From: CAYGZQ01 sp964354375 [NCBI: uncultured Planctomycetota bacterium]
GTDB taxonomy: Bacteria; JAJVIF01; JAPKYR01
Assembly (NCBI GenBank): GCA_964354375.1
Contig: CAYGZQ010000020.1
Span: 1-57,461 of the forward strand
Direction: 5' to 3'
DNA length: 57,461 nucleotides
The translations under genes were made by a program, and so were the position numbers. Under the pieces are notes generated by a model. That model ran no database searches. It had not been told where the DNA came from and worked only from the letters and a program-made list of their open reading frames with translations. This document shows, in pieces, positions 1 through 8,528 of this stretch. Within the stretch, counting starts at the first letter, position 1. Each line of letters begins with the position of its first letter.

Positions 1-49
1 GGGGGAGGGCGAGGCTCCCGCCGAGCCGCGGACCAGCTCGGCGGCATGA
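1..49 (+). CDS. Possible 3' end of an upstream gene (partial)
   Basis: One frame stays open from the window edge and stops at TGA 47-49, reading GEGEAPAEPRTSSAA. An Ala/Pro/Glu tail with high GC at third positions is plausible as the end of a protein, but 15 residues cannot prove it. A 9-bp inverted repeat (18-26 with 36-44) lies inside it. The stretch from 50 to 295 holds no other ORF that I trust. It contains an imperfect GC-rich hairpin (about 82-137) that may end this upstream transcript, then the leader of the pseudopilin gene. Confidence 0.3.
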   Translation, partial: GEGEAPAEPRTSSAA

Positions 50-258
50 ACCTTCGAGTGAGCCCGATTCTCGTAATATTTGAAAGACCCGCGCCCCCGG
101 CTTGAGGCGGGCCCGGGCCTTACCGATCCGGTCTTTCCTCCCGATCTCCCCAATCTGAACCGACCTCCTCGTGCGCGCATTATCCGGTCGCGCACAATGG
201 GTTAGTTCATAACCGGATTACGAAAATGGAAACCATTTATAAATTCATTTTATCATAC

Positions 259-287
259 TTTCCCGCGTCTCTCGCGGGAAAAGGAGG
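259..287 (+). promoter_or_regulatory. Leader hairpin abutting the Shine-Dalgarno site of the pseudopilin gene
   Basis: A 9-bp perfect stem (TTTCCCGCG at 259-267 with CGCGGGAAA at 273-281) with a 5-nt loop sits directly before the ribosome site AGGAGG (282-287), which is 8 nt from the ATG at 296. Stems at this position are known to protect mRNA 5' ends or to tune initiation. Which applies here is inference. Confidence 0.5.
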
Positions 288-295
288 TCAGTCAC

Positions 296-1438
296 ATGAA
301 GATCGGAGCAAAGGGATTCACTCTGATCGAGCTCCTGGTGGTCATTACCATCATCGGTATTCTGGCCGCCATTGCGCTCCCCAACTACATCCGGGCCAAG
401 GAAAAGGCCAAGGAAGCGGAAGTGAAGGCCGGCCTTCACAACATCCAGGTCTCGCTCGAAAGGTACGTGACGGACAACAACGAATACCCGCATTATCTCC
501 TGGGAGGGGATATCGACGGGTGGCTCAACTGGCACTCGAAGTGGGACGGGGTGAACGATCTCGGCATGCCGGGCGGACGGGTCGCGTCGAACGACCGAGT
601 CCAGGATCCGCTCATCGAGTACGACTACATCACAAGCTACCCCGCAAACCCGTTCGTGGGCGACGGCCAGATAATCATCAGGCAGACGAATGCGAAGGGC
701 AAGGACAATCAGGGCGACGGGGATCCGCGGTTCGGTTATCGCGGTAACGTCATGGGAATGGGCCTGGACGACCCGAATGTCTTCAAGGGCGCGGTCCAGC
801 CCGGACCGTACTTCTGGAGCGAGATCGAGACGCGAAGGACGCTCGACCGCGGGGACTGGATGAACGTGCCCGCGGCCTTTCAAAGCTCGGACCCGTTCAA
901 TACGGACCTGTATTATGTTTTCGGCGGGTTTGCGTATCCGCCCGATTCCGGGGGACCGGAGAAGGGCAGGGGGGATGTCATCTACACGTACTGGCCCGGC
1001 AACTTCTTCTACAAGGCCACGACCGACCAGGTGATGAACCGGAGCGGTTTCACAACGCCCGTTCCGAACACGAACATCGGCGGCCACTACAACCGATACA
1101 TTCTGGGCGCGTATGGGTCGAGCCGCAACAGGGGGATGGACCTGATCCGCACGATATGGTGGAATCCGGACGGGGCCAGGCTCAACTGGCGCTCGCCGGC
1201 GCCTTTCAAGATCGACAGCTTCCACGTGGGTTACGAGAGTTTCACGAGCGGCTTCGGGCAGCCCGGGGGGTTACCGGAGGTGTTCGGCGGGGGAAACGAA
1301 TGGCAGGGACCGTGGTATCCGTACGACAAGAGCGATACGAATCCGGGCGAGGTCATTTACGGCGCTCCCGACGGGGTTCCCGACGGCGTGATCCTCGTGC
1401 TCACCAGCGGAGCTGAAGCATACGAGTTCATCTGGTAG
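296..1438 (+). CDS. Type II secretion/type IV pilus pseudopilin with a large C-terminal domain
   Basis: The N-terminus has a short charged leader (MKIGAKG) followed by FTLIELLVVITIIGILAAIA, the class III prepilin signature. PilD would cut after the Gly and methylate the Phe. The conserved Glu5 is present and the hydrophobic helix runs to about residue 28. The rest (about 350 residues) is rich in Gly, Asn, Trp and Tyr. It is far longer than a normal GspG (about 140 residues), so this may be a surface-displayed pseudopilin. The start is fixed by AGGAGG 8 nt upstream. No other pilus gene is adjacent; a PilB-like ATPase lies near 29.4 kb. The family call is firm, the role of the large domain unknown. 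Confidence 0.9.
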   Translation: MKIGAKGFTLIELLVVITIIGILAAIALPNYIRAKEKAKEAEVKAGLHNIQVSLERYVTDNNEYPHYLLGGDIDGWLNWHSKWDGVNDLGMPGGRVASNDRVQDPLIEYDYITSYPANPFVGDGQIIIRQTNAKGKDNQGDGDPRFGYRGNVMGMGLDDPNVFKGAVQPGPYFWSEIETRRTLDRGDWMNVPAAFQSSDPFNTDLYYVFGGFAYPPDSGGPEKGRGDVIYTYWPGNFFYKATTDQVMNRSGFTTPVPNTNIGGHYNRYILGAYGSSRNRGMDLIRTIWWNPDGARLNWRSPAPFKIDSFHVGYESFTSGFGQPGGLPEVFGGGNEWQGPWYPYDKSDTNPGEVIYGAPDGVPDGVILVLTSGAEAYEFIW

Positions 1439-1535
1439 ATGTTATTCGCGCATTAATCAGTCCGCACCGTTTCCGGGCGGAAACCGAAGGGATCGGAGAG
1501 CGGTGGGAAAAGGTTTCCGTCCGGGAGTATCACTT

Positions 1536-1561
1536 CACCCCCTCAACGAGGGGGTGTTTTT
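1536..1561 (+). terminator. Rho-independent terminator of the pseudopilin gene
   Basis: A 9-bp stem, CACCCCCTC (1536-1544) with GAGGGGGTG (1548-1556), has a 3-nt loop and is followed by five T. It lies between the pseudopilin gene and the convergent kinase gene. Confidence 0.85.
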
Positions 1562-1604
1562 GCCGCCGGAACCATCGGCGGGACCGCTCCATGACTGTCG
1601 CGGC

Positions 1605-2432
1605 TCAGACAGATTGCGCTTTTTCGAAGTCGTACGAGTGGTTGTAGCGGAGGGTCGGGTCCTTAATCAGGCAGGCGTTGCAGATTTCGACGAGGTGGTC
1701 GGGGGCTTTTGCGTTCAGGTCCTTGACGGGGGTGGGCTCCTCCTCGCGGATCAGTCGAATGAGCTCGTGCTCGTTGCCCGCGTTGAACGGCAGGCGACCG
1801 GTGAGCATCCTGTAGAGGATCACGCCCGCGGCCCAGACATCGCTCGCGGGCTCGGGTTTGCCGTCGAGCTGCTCCGGGGGCATGTAGTAGAGAGTGCCCG
1901 CGCGAAGGGTCTTCGGGTCGAGCTTGTCGATATAATTGGCGAAGCCGAAGTCGGTGAGCGTCGCGCGACCGGTCTCGTTGTGCACGACGAAGTTGGCGGC
2001 CTTGATGTCGCGGTGGACGATGTTTCTTTCTTTGAAATACTTGAGCACCGCCAGGATCTGAGAGATGAGACGTTCGGTGTTCTTCGGGGGGAGCGGCTGG
2101 AAGCATGCGAGATCGATGATCTCCTCGAGGCTCTTCCCTTCGAGAATCTCCATCACGAAGAAGAATATGTTATGCAGGCGGTTGAACTCGATGGAGTAAA
2201 CCTTGACGATGCCGGGATGGTCGAGGGCCATAAGGAACTCGGCCTCGGCCATCTGCTTTTTGTAGGACTTCTTCTGGTCAATGGGTATTTTCAGAGCGAC
2301 CAGTTTGTTCTTCTGACCGCATATTCCCTGAAGGTCCTCCGCAGCGTAAACGACGGCATAGGCGCCCCTCCCGAGCTGATACTTCACCCCGAACTCGTTG
2401 AGCTTCTGATTGAGATACGAATGCGGCTGCAT
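1605..2432 (-). CDS. Hanks-type serine/threonine protein kinase, soluble
   Basis: This 275-residue protein is a bare kinase domain without a membrane segment. Visible motifs are the Gly-rich loop LGRGAYAVVY (about 21-30), VALKIP with the ATP-binding Lys (about 47), HRDIKAAN with catalytic Asp, DFGFAN for Mg binding, a GTLYYMPPEQ activation segment end (PPE for APE) and DVWAAGVILYRMLTGRLPF. It should phosphorylate protein Ser/Thr in the cytoplasm; the substrate is unknown. It is a single-gene unit with its own sigma70-type promoter, and a perfect palindrome lies over the predicted transcription start. The SD AAGGAG sits inside a small 5-bp hairpin 13 nt before the ATG. Confidence 0.93.
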   Translation of the reverse strand: MQPHSYLNQKLNEFGVKYQLGRGAYAVVYAAEDLQGICGQKNKLVALKIPIDQKKSYKKQMAEAEFLMALDHPGIVKVYSIEFNRLHNIFFFVMEILEGKSLEEIIDLACFQPLPPKNTERLISQILAVLKYFKERNIVHRDIKAANFVVHNETGRATLTDFGFANYIDKLDPKTLRAGTLYYMPPEQLDGKPEPASDVWAAGVILYRMLTGRLPFNAGNEHELIRLIREEEPTPVKDLNAKAPDHLVEICNACLIKDPTLRYNHSYDFEKAQSV

Positions 2433-2462
2433 CTATGAAACAAGACTCCTTGTACTAAAATT

Positions 2463-2512
2463 CCCGGTTCGAACCGGGGTGCTAGTATAGCAGGGGCGTG
2501 ATTCCGTCACAA
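2463..2512 (-). promoter_or_regulatory. Sigma70-type promoter of the kinase gene with a palindromic operator candidate
   Basis: On the minus strand TTGTGA (2512-2507) and TATACT (2489-2484) are separated by exactly 17 nt. Directly downstream lies a perfect 16-bp palindrome, CCCGGTTCGAACCGGG (2463-2478), which covers the expected start of transcription. A dimeric repressor site or a leader hairpin would both fit. Confidence 0.65.
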
Positions 2513-2593
2513 CATCTGCGCGCGGGAAAGCGCGGAAATCCCTCAAAGATCACAGGTATAGATATCAATTAATAATTGCTCATTGTGACGGCG

Positions 2594-4852
2594 CTAGTTG
2601 CCCGGCGAGTCGTCCTTTTTCTCCTTCAGGTCCTCGTAAATGGCCCTTATCAGGTCGTTCCTGGGGTCCAGGCGGACGGCGATCTCGAGCTCGCGGAGTG
2701 CGGAGTCCGTATCGCCTCTGGTCAGGTGGATCTCCGCCATGGCCGCGTGATAGAGGCTGTTGGAGGGTTCCTGCCTGAGCAGATCGGTCAGGATCTCGGT
2801 GGCGCGGGGGAGGTCGCCGGCCTTGTAGAGATTGGCGACAAGCAGCTCGATGGGGGACCGCATCCTGGGACCCGGGGAGTAGTCGGGGACGAACTGGAGG
2901 CACAGTCCGGTGAACTCGATCGCGCGGTCCGGCATATCTTCGCGCGTGAAATAGACCGCCAGGTTGTAGCACGCCGCCGCGTACCGGTTGTATATCTCCT
3001 CTTCGAAAGGCGCAAGGCCGACGCGGCTGACTCCAAGAAGGCTGCGGAACAGGTATACGTTCTCGGGAGCGCTTGCCCTGGGATAGTCGGTCATGTTGCC
3101 CTCGGAATCGCGCTCGAGCTCGAGCACCGGACCGTCCAGCACCATGTGCCACGGACCGTCGTAGATGACTGGATCGAAGACCGGGTCCCACGAGGTCATC
3201 CAGAACCTGTAGGTCCCGCGATTCTCGCGCATGAGAGTCTCCAGCAGCTTGTTGCGGAGCTCGTCGCCGGAATATGTCCTGTCCAGGCCGGAGTCGCAGG
3301 GGAGGACGAGGTCGGGCTGATCGCGCTTAAGATCGTCCCAGAACCAGCTATGGCACGTGCCAAGCGCGTCCATGCCGATCACCCCGACATCCTTGTCCGT
3401 GCCCTCGACCCATTTCCAGTACCAGAAGAGGAAAATTTCATCTCCGCCGGTGATGAGGACGTTCCTTTGGGGGGGCGACGGCAGCGTCGCGATAACGTCG
3501 TGCGAGTAGACGTAGCCCGCGATGTTGTCGCGCATGTCGCATGTCTTGAAGTTCCCTTGGAATCCGAGCAGGGCTTCTACGAGAACAAGGAGGCAAGCTC
3601 CGACTGCCCAGATGCTGCCGCGAACACGGGACCTGCTCTCAGCGAAGGACGCGATCAATTCCGCTCCAACGGTAACCAGCACTCCCAGCGCGATGTACCA
3701 GGGGATGAAGTACACTTCAAGGAAGAACATGCTGGACCGGTCGATGCCGGCGAAGTAAACGATGAATGCCGCGCTCAAGAGGAAAATCGAGAGTGCAGTC
3801 GCAATGAGCACGGGCCGATGGGGGGATCGTTTGAAAATGGACCCGAACCCGGGGATCGCGAGAACGAGAAGCGGCGAGAGATACTGCACACGTGTCCAAT
3901 GCCGGAAACCGAGAAAGATATCCCGAGACGTTACGAGGTCTCCCTTGATTAGTGCTTTCACATGTCTGTATTCCGCGCGGGTGAGGACCTTGATGAAATT
4001 GGGGAGGTTCGACGGGTCGCCCCAGTTCAGCGGCGGATGCATGGAGGCGGCGATCGGGAGGTAGAGATAGGGGAGGAGTCCGAGCCCGAGGAACAGGACG
4101 GCGTCGAGGATGATTCTCACATGGGGAAGAGCAGGTCGTCTCTTCTCGATTGAAGGCAGAAGCGCGAGATACAGCATCGTGAGCCACAAGGGGAAGAAGA
4201 ACGCGGACTCGTGGTGGTTCGACAGCATCAGGCCCCACACGAGGCTTCCCAGTCGGAGGAAGACGATCCGTCCCATTGATCCTGCGGGCTTTTCGCTCTG
4301 AACGACAGCCAGAAGAACCATCAGCGCCGATAAGAACGCGTTGAGCGTGTAGACCTCTGCGATGCCGGTCTGGGACCAGAGTGTGCGGCCGGTGGCGACA
4401 AGGAGCGCGGCGGCGAGCGCAAGAAAGGGCTTGCGGACGAGTCGCAGGACAATCAGGTAGACGATCCAGATCGTGAGCGCTCCGAAGACGGCCGAGAGGA
4501 AATTGGCCTGCCAGGCGATCGGTTGAAGGAATTGTCCACGTGGCGCAAGCCAGGAAAGCGGAAGGCGCAGAAAAATGGCGAGGGAGATGATGTAGGCGGG
4601 ATATCCGGGAGGGTGTGCGACGCCCCATCGGTAGGCGGCCGCAGTAAGCTCCCCCGCGTCCCCGAAGTACACGACCGGGCAGGTGGTGATGTAGTAAAGG
4701 ACCAGGGGGAGGACGAGCGAGAAGGCTCCAAGAAGGCGGTCGAGGAACGGACGTCGGGAGAAAGCCGATGGGACAGGGGCGGGGGACGTCTCCGCGTCGG
4801 CGACCGGAATCGCCTGAGAGTCGTTGCCGTCTTGCCTCGTCTCTTCCGTCAT
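2594..4852 (-). CDS. DUF2723-family polytopic membrane protein with C-terminal TPR region
   Basis: This 752-residue protein has a hydrophobic core with roughly 10-12 membrane segments (residues 30-430). Near the N-terminus it carries the family signature YFGDAGELTAAA followed by VAHPPGYP. DUF2723 proteins resemble GT-C glycosyltransferases such as protein O-mannosyltransferases, with an acidic pair in the first external loop. The last 130 residues form TPR-like helices (LYHAAMAEIHLTRGDTDSAL). I chose the ATG at 4852; the frame stays open for 22 more codons upstream but those look non-coding. It is divergent from the O-antigen-ligase-like gene. Likely role: transfer of sugars from polyprenyl-phosphate donors; acceptor unknown. 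Confidence 0.85.
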   Translation of the reverse strand: MTEETRQDGNDSQAIPVADAETSPAPVPSAFSRRPFLDRLLGAFSLVLPLVLYYITTCPVVYFGDAGELTAAAYRWGVAHPPGYPAYIISLAIFLRLPLSWLAPRGQFLQPIAWQANFLSAVFGALTIWIVYLIVLRLVRKPFLALAAALLVATGRTLWSQTGIAEVYTLNAFLSALMVLLAVVQSEKPAGSMGRIVFLRLGSLVWGLMLSNHHESAFFFPLWLTMLYLALLPSIEKRRPALPHVRIILDAVLFLGLGLLPYLYLPIAASMHPPLNWGDPSNLPNFIKVLTRAEYRHVKALIKGDLVTSRDIFLGFRHWTRVQYLSPLLVLAIPGFGSIFKRSPHRPVLIATALSIFLLSAAFIVYFAGIDRSSMFFLEVYFIPWYIALGVLVTVGAELIASFAESRSRVRGSIWAVGACLLVLVEALLGFQGNFKTCDMRDNIAGYVYSHDVIATLPSPPQRNVLITGGDEIFLFWYWKWVEGTDKDVGVIGMDALGTCHSWFWDDLKRDQPDLVLPCDSGLDRTYSGDELRNKLLETLMRENRGTYRFWMTSWDPVFDPVIYDGPWHMVLDGPVLELERDSEGNMTDYPRASAPENVYLFRSLLGVSRVGLAPFEEEIYNRYAAACYNLAVYFTREDMPDRAIEFTGLCLQFVPDYSPGPRMRSPIELLVANLYKAGDLPRATEILTDLLRQEPSNSLYHAAMAEIHLTRGDTDSALRELEIAVRLDPRNDLIRAIYEDLKEKKDDSPGN

Positions 4853-4963
4853 GAGTCTACTGAGCCGGTCCGACCGTTTGGCTGTCGATCGACATTCTAG
4901 CGGGGCTACACACAGCACGCAATCAGCGACCCTTGAGAATACTTCAGACGAGCATCATCTGAG

Positions 4964-5034
4964 TGTGGGGCAGGCTTTCCAGCCTGCCATTCACCCCACA
5001 TTTCAGAGCGGCAGGCTGGAAAGCCTGCCCCACA
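4964..5034. repeat. Perfect 25-bp inverted repeat between divergent genes
   Basis: Bases 4964-4988 are the exact reverse complement of 5010-5034, with a 21-nt loop. Each arm is itself largely palindromic (GGCAGGCT, TTCC, AGCCTGCC). The 242-nt divergent gap 4853-5094 otherwise holds only a TATACT box (5088-5093) close to the proposed start of the plus-strand gene. It has no T-run, so it is not an ordinary terminator. Confidence 0.9.
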
Positions 5035-5094
5035 AGAAGCTGGTTCAGTGCCCGCAATCGTGCATAGCACCAAGTTCCCACAGCATGTATACTA

Positions 5095-7650
5095 GTGGCG
5101 GCATTGGCAGGAAACAAGGAAATCGCCCGTCCGGATGCGGGCGCTGAGCTCCAGGGCAGAATCGAAGGTTATCAGAGCTTCCTCGATGAGCTTCTGCACG
5201 ACAGGGGTTTGTGGTTCATCATCTATTTCGGTGTGGTTCTCGCCTACCTTCTTTTGAACCAGGGTGGCAGCATCGATCTGGCGAAGGCTCCGCAATGGGC
5301 GTTCCGCTCGTTTGTCTTCGGGGGCCTGGCGATTTTCTGCATACTCGACTACTCGACGATCAGATCGAAGTTTGCGCTTATCAATCTTCGGGCCGTTTTG
5401 CCGATCTCGCTGGTTCTGCTGCTGATAGATGCGAACATTGTCACGATCCGGCGATCGGAGACGATCGAGGAAGCCATGAATTTCCTCGCATACGCGGCCG
5501 TGGCTTTTCTCTGCTATACGTACATCGACTCCCTGAAAAGGCTGAGGCAGTTTGTTGAACTGGTGCTTGTGTTCGGATTCCTGATAGCATTCTATGGCCT
5601 CTTCATTTTCTACGGCGCTCTCTGGAGCAGGGGCGAGATGATCCCGCTCTCGTATCCGTTCTACTGGCATAATCCGTGTGCCGGTTTTCTGCTTCTCGTC
5701 TGGCCGATCATGCTCGCGCAGTTCTATTCGCTGAGGCGCGGCTGGCATACGTTTCTCATCCTCTACATTTTCTACATCACGTTTACCGGGTTCGTCCTGA
5801 CCCTCTCTCGCGCGGGGTGGCTTGCCGCGATGATCCCATTTTTCTGGATTCCGTTCGTGCTGTCCAGGCGAAAGATCATGGTGTCGTGGAGGCCGGGCGT
5901 CCTCTTCGTCCTGTACTTCCTTTCCGCTCTTCCGTTCGTGCTCAGGCACCGCGGACACTTCTTCCAGCCGATCATCGACAGGATCAACCAGATCAGGTGG
6001 GACGATTATTCGGTCGTGGGGCGCATGGAGTTCTGGTCGATCGCATGGCGCGTTTTCCTCAAGCACCCGTGGTTCGGGATCGGGTTCAACACCTTCGGCT
6101 ACTACTATGTTCACTACCAGACTAATCCCTTCTATTACAGCAAGGATGTTCACAACCTCTACCTGAGGTTCATGGTCGAGGGCGGTGTGATAGGGATAGC
6201 GGTCATATTGTCGATCCTGGCCATTGTTTTCAGCCTTGTGCGCAAGACACTCATAGAAGGCCCGCACAAGATGCTCACCGTTTACCGGGTGGGTCTTCTC
6301 GCCGGGATCATGGGCGAACTCCTGCACCTCGCTTTCGATTTCGACGAGACTTTCCCGGTCATACCGATGCTTCTTCTGTGCCAGATGGCGATAGTGGCGA
6401 GGACGTTCACGTATTCGAGAGCGGAGCAGGAGCAGACGATCGACCAATGGGAGCCCGTTTCGGGCGGGAAGACGGATGTTGTGGAGGAAGCGTCGGGAAA
6501 AACGGGTCGGCGAGGATGGTTCATCAGACCCGTGATCGTGTGGCTGGCCCTCGCCCTGGTGCTGTTCTCGGTCAACATATTAGGATACGTCTCGATGTCG
6601 CTGTATGAGACCGGGAAGGGAATGATCGACAACCAGGCCGAGCTCACCGAGGCCCGCACTCAGGAGAAAATGACGCAGCTCGAGCGTGAGCGGGTGATGA
6701 GCCAAACCCAGGAAACCCCGACGTTCAGCCAGGTTCACAGCGAAGTGCGCTCCGAGATCGTTCAGGAGGGCATGAAGTACTGGCAGAAGAGCCTCAATTT
6801 CAATCCCTGGAACTGGTACGCGCTGAAGGACCTTTTGACGGCACACTACTATGGAGTTATGGACCTGGCGAAATCGGGAGCGCGGGTCGACCTCGACAGG
6901 ATCATCAACCCCGGCCTGGAGTACGGATATCGCCTGCTGAGAGTCACACCGTACAGGCCTGCGAGCTACTATTACGTTGGTCAGCTTGAGATTCTCGCCG
7001 GACGTCTCAGGGGCGACAACGCCCTGAAGGAGAAGGGAATAGCGAAATTTCTGCACTCGATCGAGCTGGATCCCAAGAACATCCCCGTCTACTACCTCGG
7101 GATAGCGCAGTATTACGCCGACGAAGGCAATGATGACGAGGCCATGAAGTACCTGTCGACGCTCGAGGAGAAGTTCGTGCCGTTCGACGACGCGGGGCAG
7201 GTCGATTTCCGCGCTCTCAAGGAAAAATCGCGCGCTCGGCAGGATTGGGTCGATATCACCGAGACCATGAGACAGGCATGGTGGCTGAAGGCGGATATCC
7301 TCATCAGGTCCGGTGAGAAAACGGAAGCCCTGATCCCGCTGTACAACGGTTTCAATACGCCGGTGGGCGGGGGCGAGATGGTGGAGCAGTACTACAATCT
7401 CGGCAGGCTGCAGCTTCCGTTTCTGCTTAAGATAGCGCAGATCTCCTCCGAGCTTGGGGACTGGGTGACGGTGAGCATACGGGCAAACCAGGCGATCGAC
7501 ATTCTGAAAGCGGAGGACCTGCTCGGGACGCCCGAGAGCAGGCAGGCGCACGATCTTCTGTACGAGGCCCAGAACCATCTGGACGCGGGGGAGAGTCAGA
7601 CCGGGGAATCCGGCTCGGGCACGGAATCGCCCGAACAGCCACCCTCATGA
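5095..7650 (+). CDS. O-antigen ligase/polymerase-like membrane protein with TPR C-terminus
   Basis: About 12 membrane segments lie in residues 35-500. The Wzy/WaaL signature region is present: SRAGWLAAM, then GRMEFWSIAWRVFLKHPWFG, GFNTFG and VHNLYLRFMVEGG. The family joins or polymerises polyprenyl-linked glycans at the outer face of the inner membrane. Residues from about 550 to 830 contain TPR-like repeats (YYLGIAQYYADEGNDDEAMKY), probably periplasmic, and the last 25 residues are Gly/Ser/Glu-rich. The start is uncertain: the GTG at 5095 has no good SD and lies just after a TATACT box, so translation may begin a little downstream. The stop overlaps the next gene by ATGA. Confidence 0.88.
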   Translation: MAALAGNKEIARPDAGAELQGRIEGYQSFLDELLHDRGLWFIIYFGVVLAYLLLNQGGSIDLAKAPQWAFRSFVFGGLAIFCILDYSTIRSKFALINLRAVLPISLVLLLIDANIVTIRRSETIEEAMNFLAYAAVAFLCYTYIDSLKRLRQFVELVLVFGFLIAFYGLFIFYGALWSRGEMIPLSYPFYWHNPCAGFLLLVWPIMLAQFYSLRRGWHTFLILYIFYITFTGFVLTLSRAGWLAAMIPFFWIPFVLSRRKIMVSWRPGVLFVLYFLSALPFVLRHRGHFFQPIIDRINQIRWDDYSVVGRMEFWSIAWRVFLKHPWFGIGFNTFGYYYVHYQTNPFYYSKDVHNLYLRFMVEGGVIGIAVILSILAIVFSLVRKTLIEGPHKMLTVYRVGLLAGIMGELLHLAFDFDETFPVIPMLLLCQMAIVARTFTYSRAEQEQTIDQWEPVSGGKTDVVEEASGKTGRRGWFIRPVIVWLALALVLFSVNILGYVSMSLYETGKGMIDNQAELTEARTQEKMTQLERERVMSQTQETPTFSQVHSEVRSEIVQEGMKYWQKSLNFNPWNWYALKDLLTAHYYGVMDLAKSGARVDLDRIINPGLEYGYRLLRVTPYRPASYYYVGQLEILAGRLRGDNALKEKGIAKFLHSIELDPKNIPVYYLGIAQYYADEGNDDEAMKYLSTLEEKFVPFDDAGQVDFRALKEKSRARQDWVDITETMRQAWWLKADILIRSGEKTEALIPLYNGFNTPVGGGEMVEQYYNLGRLQLPFLLKIAQISSELGDWVTVSIRANQAIDILKAEDLLGTPESRQAHDLLYEAQNHLDAGESQTGESGSGTESPEQPPS

Positions 7651-8432
7651 CATCGTCAGGCGAAAGCGCATGTCGGTTTTTGCGTTCCCTCGGGATCGAT
7701 AAGCTTGCGGGCGCGATCTCTACGGGGAGCGGGCAGGCTCTTCAGCTGGACGGGCTGAAAGTCGGGCTGGAACTTGACTTCGACGAAATCCCGGGTCTGA
7801 GCGACCCGAGCGTTCCGGGACACGCGGGGAGGCTCAGGGTGGTCGAGGGAAGGGAAGGATATTGGGCGATATGGATCGGGAGGAGGCATTTCTACCAGGG
7901 GTACAGCTACGAGGAAATCGGTTTATATATTGACATTTCGGGCGGGCTTGGCGCCGATCGTCTGATCTGCGTCAACGCGGCAGGAGGACTTGACCCGTCG
8001 CTCAGAGTCGGGGACCTTGTCGTTGTCGAGCGTTATCGATGCTTCATTCCGATTCCGGGCAGGCCCGGGACATTCGACGGCGGACCGTGGACCGAGACCT
8101 CGAAGGACCTTGCGGACCGGTTGGGAAGCATTTCCGGTGAGTGCGGAATCCGTTTGCTGAGAGGCAATTACATCGGTGTGCCCGGACCAACGTACGAAAC
8201 CGCGGCGGAAGTCGCGTGGCTGAGAAGCCTGGGGTGTCACGTTGTCGGGATGAGCACCGTGCCCGAGCTGCTGCGCGCGAAAGAGCTTGGTATGGAATCC
8301 ACGGCACTGAGCGCGGTCGCGAACGTGCATGGGTCCGACCGCGTTTTGAGGCATGAGGAAGTGGTCGAGGCGGGTAGGAGAAGCGTGGCCGAGATCGACC
8401 GTTTGATGTCCGCTCTCATCCTGGGAGAGTAA
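7647..8432 (+). CDS. Purine nucleoside phosphorylase (trimeric, class I)
   Basis: The protein (261 residues) carries the family hallmark GVPGPTYETAAEVAWLRSLG followed by VVGMSTVPE, plus NAAGGLDPSLRVGDLVVV for phosphate/purine binding and AVANVHGSD near the C-terminus. It converts purine (deoxy)ribonucleosides and phosphate to the free base and (deoxy)ribose-1-phosphate in nucleotide salvage. Its ATG overlaps the stop codon of the upstream gene (ATGA), so the two are translationally coupled, although their functions appear unrelated. Confidence 0.93.
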   Translation: MTSSGESACRFLRSLGIDKLAGAISTGSGQALQLDGLKVGLELDFDEIPGLSDPSVPGHAGRLRVVEGREGYWAIWIGRRHFYQGYSYEEIGLYIDISGGLGADRLICVNAAGGLDPSLRVGDLVVVERYRCFIPIPGRPGTFDGGPWTETSKDLADRLGSISGECGIRLLRGNYIGVPGPTYETAAEVAWLRSLGCHVVGMSTVPELLRAKELGMESTALSAVANVHGSDRVLRHEEVVEAGRRSVAEIDRLMSALILGE

Positions 8433-8453
8433 GGAATCTTAATGACTCGCGTG

Positions 8454-8462
8454 TGCTATAAT
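8454..8462 (+). promoter_or_regulatory. Extended -10 promoter of the thioredoxin reductase gene
   Basis: TGC followed by TATAAT gives a consensus extended -10 element in the short gap after the phosphorylase gene. No good -35 hexamer is visible, as is usual for this promoter class. The expected start of transcription is about 60 nt before the ATG. Confidence 0.55.
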
Positions 8463-8528
8463 CGCATGCCGCTTCAGGACTGATAATCCATCGGTTCGTT
8501 GATTCGCCCGATTCGAGGTACGCGAAAG

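Noticed and set aside
2576-3952. Long plus-strand ORF opposite the DUF2723 gene
   Set aside because: It mirrors the codon structure of the minus-strand gene (Val/Glu/Asp-rich shadow) and has no recognisable domain; the same holds for other long antisense frames in this high-GC DNA.
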